Both the position numbers and the translations under genes were made by a program. Source: Herbaspirillum sp. SJZ107 (GTDB lineage Bacteria > Pseudomonadota > Gammaproteobacteria > Burkholderiales > Burkholderiaceae_D). From it: 64,000 nt of DNA. Location of the stretch: contig NZ_VFNH01000002.1 in the NCBI RefSeq assembly GCF_006715485.1, forward strand, positions 992,001-1,056,000. Direction: 5' to 3'. Position 1 is the first letter of the stretch. Each line of letters begins with the position of its first letter. The notes beneath the pieces are model-generated. The model did no database searches. It was given only the letters and a program-made list of their open reading frames with translations, and was not told the origin of the DNA. Of the stretch, positions 62,127 to 64,000 are shown in pieces.

Positions 62127-62627
62127 ATGAACACCCGTATGCTGATCCCCGGCACCCTGCTGGCCTTGACGGCGCTGGCCGCGTTGAAGCCGTCGTCGGC
62201 TGCGCGCACCGGCGAGGCCGAGGTGCGCGAGGGTCCGCGCGGCGGGCCCTGCTTCACGATCGGCGCGCGCGAGGAGCGCCTGGGCACGCCCGAGTTCCGC
62301 GCGCTGACGGTGTCCGACGGGGCGCGCCCGCTGTGGCGCATGAGCTTGCCGGCCGGGCGCAGCTTTCCGCTGAGCAGGGCCATCTGCGTGCCGTATGGCG
62401 GCCGCGTCGCCTCGCTGCCGCATACCCAGGCGGCGCCGCTGACGCCGGGCAAGGTGTATTACGTACACATCGAGACGCGGCCGGCGAAGGGCAGGAACAT
62501 GCCGCTGGCCTATGACGGGCGCTTTTGCCTGGCCGGCCAGGGCGAGGGCAGCGTGACGGTGCATCAGATCCAGCAGGGCGACAGGGAAGGGCGGCAGTTG
62601 CAAGGCTGCCGCGCGCCAAACAATTGA
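62127..62627 (+). CDS. Hypothetical secreted protein
   Basis: A 166-residue protein with a signal peptide over about the first 25 residues (LLALTALAALKPSSA). Mature part has three Cys (GGPCFTIGAREERLG, SRAICVPYGGRVASL and GRFCLAGQGEG) that could form disulfides, plus a late GCRAPNN. GAGG precedes the ATG. No family recognised. High GC again, so it marks the right-hand end of the small-gene block. Confidence 0.7.
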   Translation: MNTRMLIPGTLLALTALAALKPSSAARTGEAEVREGPRGGPCFTIGAREERLGTPEFRALTVSDGARPLWRMSLPAGRSFPLSRAICVPYGGRVASLPHTQAAPLTPGKVYYVHIETRPAKGRNMPLAYDGRFCLAGQGEGSVTVHQIQQGDREGRQLQGCRAPNN

Positions 62628-62734
62628 GATCCTAATGTAACCGTATGTAACGCAGCCTAACACTGAGTAAAACCGGCAGGCGTTTCGTACTAAGTGAAAT
62701 CAAACACAGAGACGGTCCAGTCCAGCGCACTACG

Positions 62735-62757
62735 ATGAATGTCCTTTTGACATTCAT
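62735..62757. promoter_or_regulatory. Perfect 9-bp inverted repeat upstream of the DUF2231 / dehydrogenase pair
   Basis: ATGAATGTC - CTTTT - GACATTCAT lies 50 bp before the ATG at 62807. Perfect symmetry and position suggest an operator of a dimeric regulator. Confidence 0.6.
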
Positions 62758-62806
62758 AACGGACAAGACATGTCTAAGATTATCCACGACCCGGCGGGGG
62801 CAAGCC

Positions 62807-63289
62807 ATGCATAAGCCCGCGCACACCACCATCCTCGATGCGCCGCGCCTGGGGCTGGCCAGCCAGCCGGTGTATGCCACGCTGGTGCAATTTCCCGCCG
62901 TCTGTTTCGTCGGTACGCTGCTCACCGACATCGCTTACTGGCGCAGTGCCAATTATCTGTGGGAGACCTTTTCGGTCTGGCTGCTGACGGCCGGCTGCAT
63001 CGTGGCCGCCTTCGCCGCCATCGCCGGCCTGCTCACCTGGGTCAGCCACCGCCATGTGCGCACGCTGCGCTTCGCCAAGCTGCACGTGCTGGCCAGCGCG
63101 GTGGCGCTGGCGCTGGCCATCGTCAACGCTTTCGTGCACAGCCGCGACGGTTACGTGGCCGTGGTGCCGCAAGGCCTGGCGCTGTCGATCATCGTCGTGG
63201 TCCTGATGCTGCTGGCGACCTGGCTCGGCTGGCCGCGCCCGCACCTGGTCGAGGCCGTGCAACACCCCAACCCTACCGGAGTCCTGTGA
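62807..63289 (+). CDS. DUF2231-like membrane protein
   Basis: A 160-residue protein with four membrane segments (VQFPAVCFVGTLLTDIAYWR, WLLTAGCIVAAFAAIAGLLT, HVLASAVALALAIVNAFV and LSIIVVVLMLLATWLGW), the DUF2231 layout. The ATG at 62807 is preferred because the earlier in-frame ATG lies in the operator-like palindrome. Its stop overlaps the next start (TGATG). DUF2231 proteins often accompany PQQ sugar dehydrogenases and may handle electrons or anchoring. Confidence 0.88.
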   Translation: MHKPAHTTILDAPRLGLASQPVYATLVQFPAVCFVGTLLTDIAYWRSANYLWETFSVWLLTAGCIVAAFAAIAGLLTWVSHRHVRTLRFAKLHVLASAVALALAIVNAFVHSRDGYVAVVPQGLALSIIVVVLMLLATWLGWPRPHLVEAVQHPNPTGVL

Positions 63290-64000
63290 TGATCCACCCC
63301 GTACTCAAGAGCAGCGTGCTGCTGATCGCGGCGGCCTGTGCGCTGGCCGCCTGCGACAAGGGCGACCCGGTGCGCCAGGCTTCGCAATACGGCAACGGCC
63401 CGGACCTGCCGGCCGCCAAGAACTACCTGCTGCCGCCGATGAAAGTGGCGCCGGCCGGTTCCTGGAAGCAGGGCGAGATGCCGGTGGTGCCGGCCACGCT
63501 GAAGATCAGCGCGCTGGCCACCGGCCTGATGCACCCGCGCTTCGTCTATCCGCTGCCGAACGGCGATATCCTGGTCGTCGAATCGAACGGCCCCAGCCAG
63601 CCCGCGATGCGGCCCAAGGATCTCATCATGGGACCGATCCAGGCCTACGGCGGCTCGGCAGCGAAAGCCGGCAACCGCATCACGCTGGTGCGTCCCGCCG
63701 CCGGTGGCGCGCCGGCGCAGCAGACGGTGTTCCTCGACAACCTGAAATCGCCGTTCGGCGTGGCGCTGGTCGGCAACGAGCTGTACGTGGCGAACGCCGA
63801 TGCGCTGATGCGCTATCCCTACAACGAGGGCGACACCAAGATCAGTGCCCCGGGCACCAAGGTCCTGGACTTGCCGGGCGCGGACGGCAAGCTGAATCAC
63901 CACTGGACCAAGAGCCTGCTGGCCAGCCCCGACGGCAGCAAGCTGTACGTGGGCGTCGGCTCGAACAGCAACATCACGGAAAACGGCATGGAAGCGGAGA
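63289..64000 (+). CDS. PQQ-dependent sugar dehydrogenase, L-sorbosone dehydrogenase-like lipoprotein (partial)
   Basis: Runs off the right edge; about 237 residues are visible. The lipobox is CALAACDKGDP. The mature part starts the beta-propeller of the glucose/sorbosone dehydrogenase family: MHPRFVYPLPNGDILVVESN, SPFGVALVGNELYVANADAL and WTKSLLASPDGSKLYVGVGS. It oxidises a sugar or aldehyde in the periplasm and passes electrons to the respiratory chain. Translationally coupled to the DUF2231-like gene. Confidence 0.88.
   Translation, partial: MIHPVLKSSVLLIAAACALAACDKGDPVRQASQYGNGPDLPAAKNYLLPPMKVAPAGSWKQGEMPVVPATLKISALATGLMHPRFVYPLPNGDILVVESNGPSQPAMRPKDLIMGPIQAYGGSAAKAGNRITLVRPAAGGAPAQQTVFLDNLKSPFGVALVGNELYVANADALMRYPYNEGDTKISAPGTKVLDLPGADGKLNHHWTKSLLASPDGSKLYVGVGSNSNITENGMEAE

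Overview
The window is high-GC Gram-negative chromosomal DNA, packed with genes on both strands. Gene content and order point to a betaproteobacterium of the Oxalobacteraceae, most likely Massilia or a close relative: a fliC-flaG-fliD-fliS-fliT-fliK block, gmk-rpoZ-spoT, yicC / kinase / phosphatase / rph, rdgB-hemW, and Entner-Doudoroff genes under a HexR-type regulator. This is inferred from protein families and synteny, not from a marker gene. I see no rRNA, tRNA, CRISPR array, phage or intact insertion sequence.

Layout. 1-6.4 kb: a flagellar filament block on the minus strand (flagellin, FlaG, FliD, FliS, FliT, start of FliK) with sigma-28-like promoters and two terminators. 6.6-10.8 kb: a GGDEF diguanylate cyclase, a NarL-type response regulator with its PAS histidine kinase, and a membrane protein. 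10.9-14.4 kb: greB, a bacterial heme oxygenase and a hybrid kinase/response regulator. 14.4-21.7 kb: spoT, rpoZ, gmk, yicC, then a Ser/Thr kinase, a PP2C phosphatase and rph. 21.7-28.0 kb: an ABC transporter operon (fused permease, ATPase with extra C-terminal domain, DUF4337-like membrane protein) divergent from an OmpR/HK pair, placed between rph and rdgB. 28.0-30.9 kb: rdgB-hemW and an M28 peptidase. 31.0-37.8 kb: a complete RND efflux operon with a divergent TetR regulator and a candidate operator. 37.8-40.8 kb: MFS transporter, carboxymuconolactone-decarboxylase-like protein and serine hydrolase. 40.9-58.5 kb: a central-carbon region (tal, zwf-hexR, pgi, edd-eda) interleaved with accessory modules: a carotenoid oxygenase, fosA with a GAF methionine-sulfoxide reductase and HxlR regulator, a LigI-like lactonase with LysR regulator, porin and DctA, and a decayed LysR gene. 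58.5-64 kb: a HExxH zincin-like protein, a block of five small minus-strand hypothetical genes with three copies of one degenerate palindrome, then a secreted protein and a DUF2231-like / PQQ-type sugar dehydrogenase pair that runs off the right edge.

How parts work together. Four copies of one 15-bp motif (consensus TGTAGTRAAWTTWCA) lie in front of zwf (two), pgi and edd. With hexR directly downstream of zwf they outline a HexR regulon for the Entner-Doudoroff route. No 6-phosphogluconolactonase gene is in the window, but an SMP-30/gluconolactonase-family gene sits 28 bp behind pgi. The LigI-like enzyme, LysR regulator, outer-membrane porin and DctA carrier look like one uptake-and-hydrolysis module for a dicarboxylate or pyrone dicarboxylate.

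Small-scale structure: two different dispersed palindrome families are each present twice (16.8 and 40.8 kb; 17.9 and 55.8 kb), and a 108-bp folded element lies in the leader of the ABC operon.
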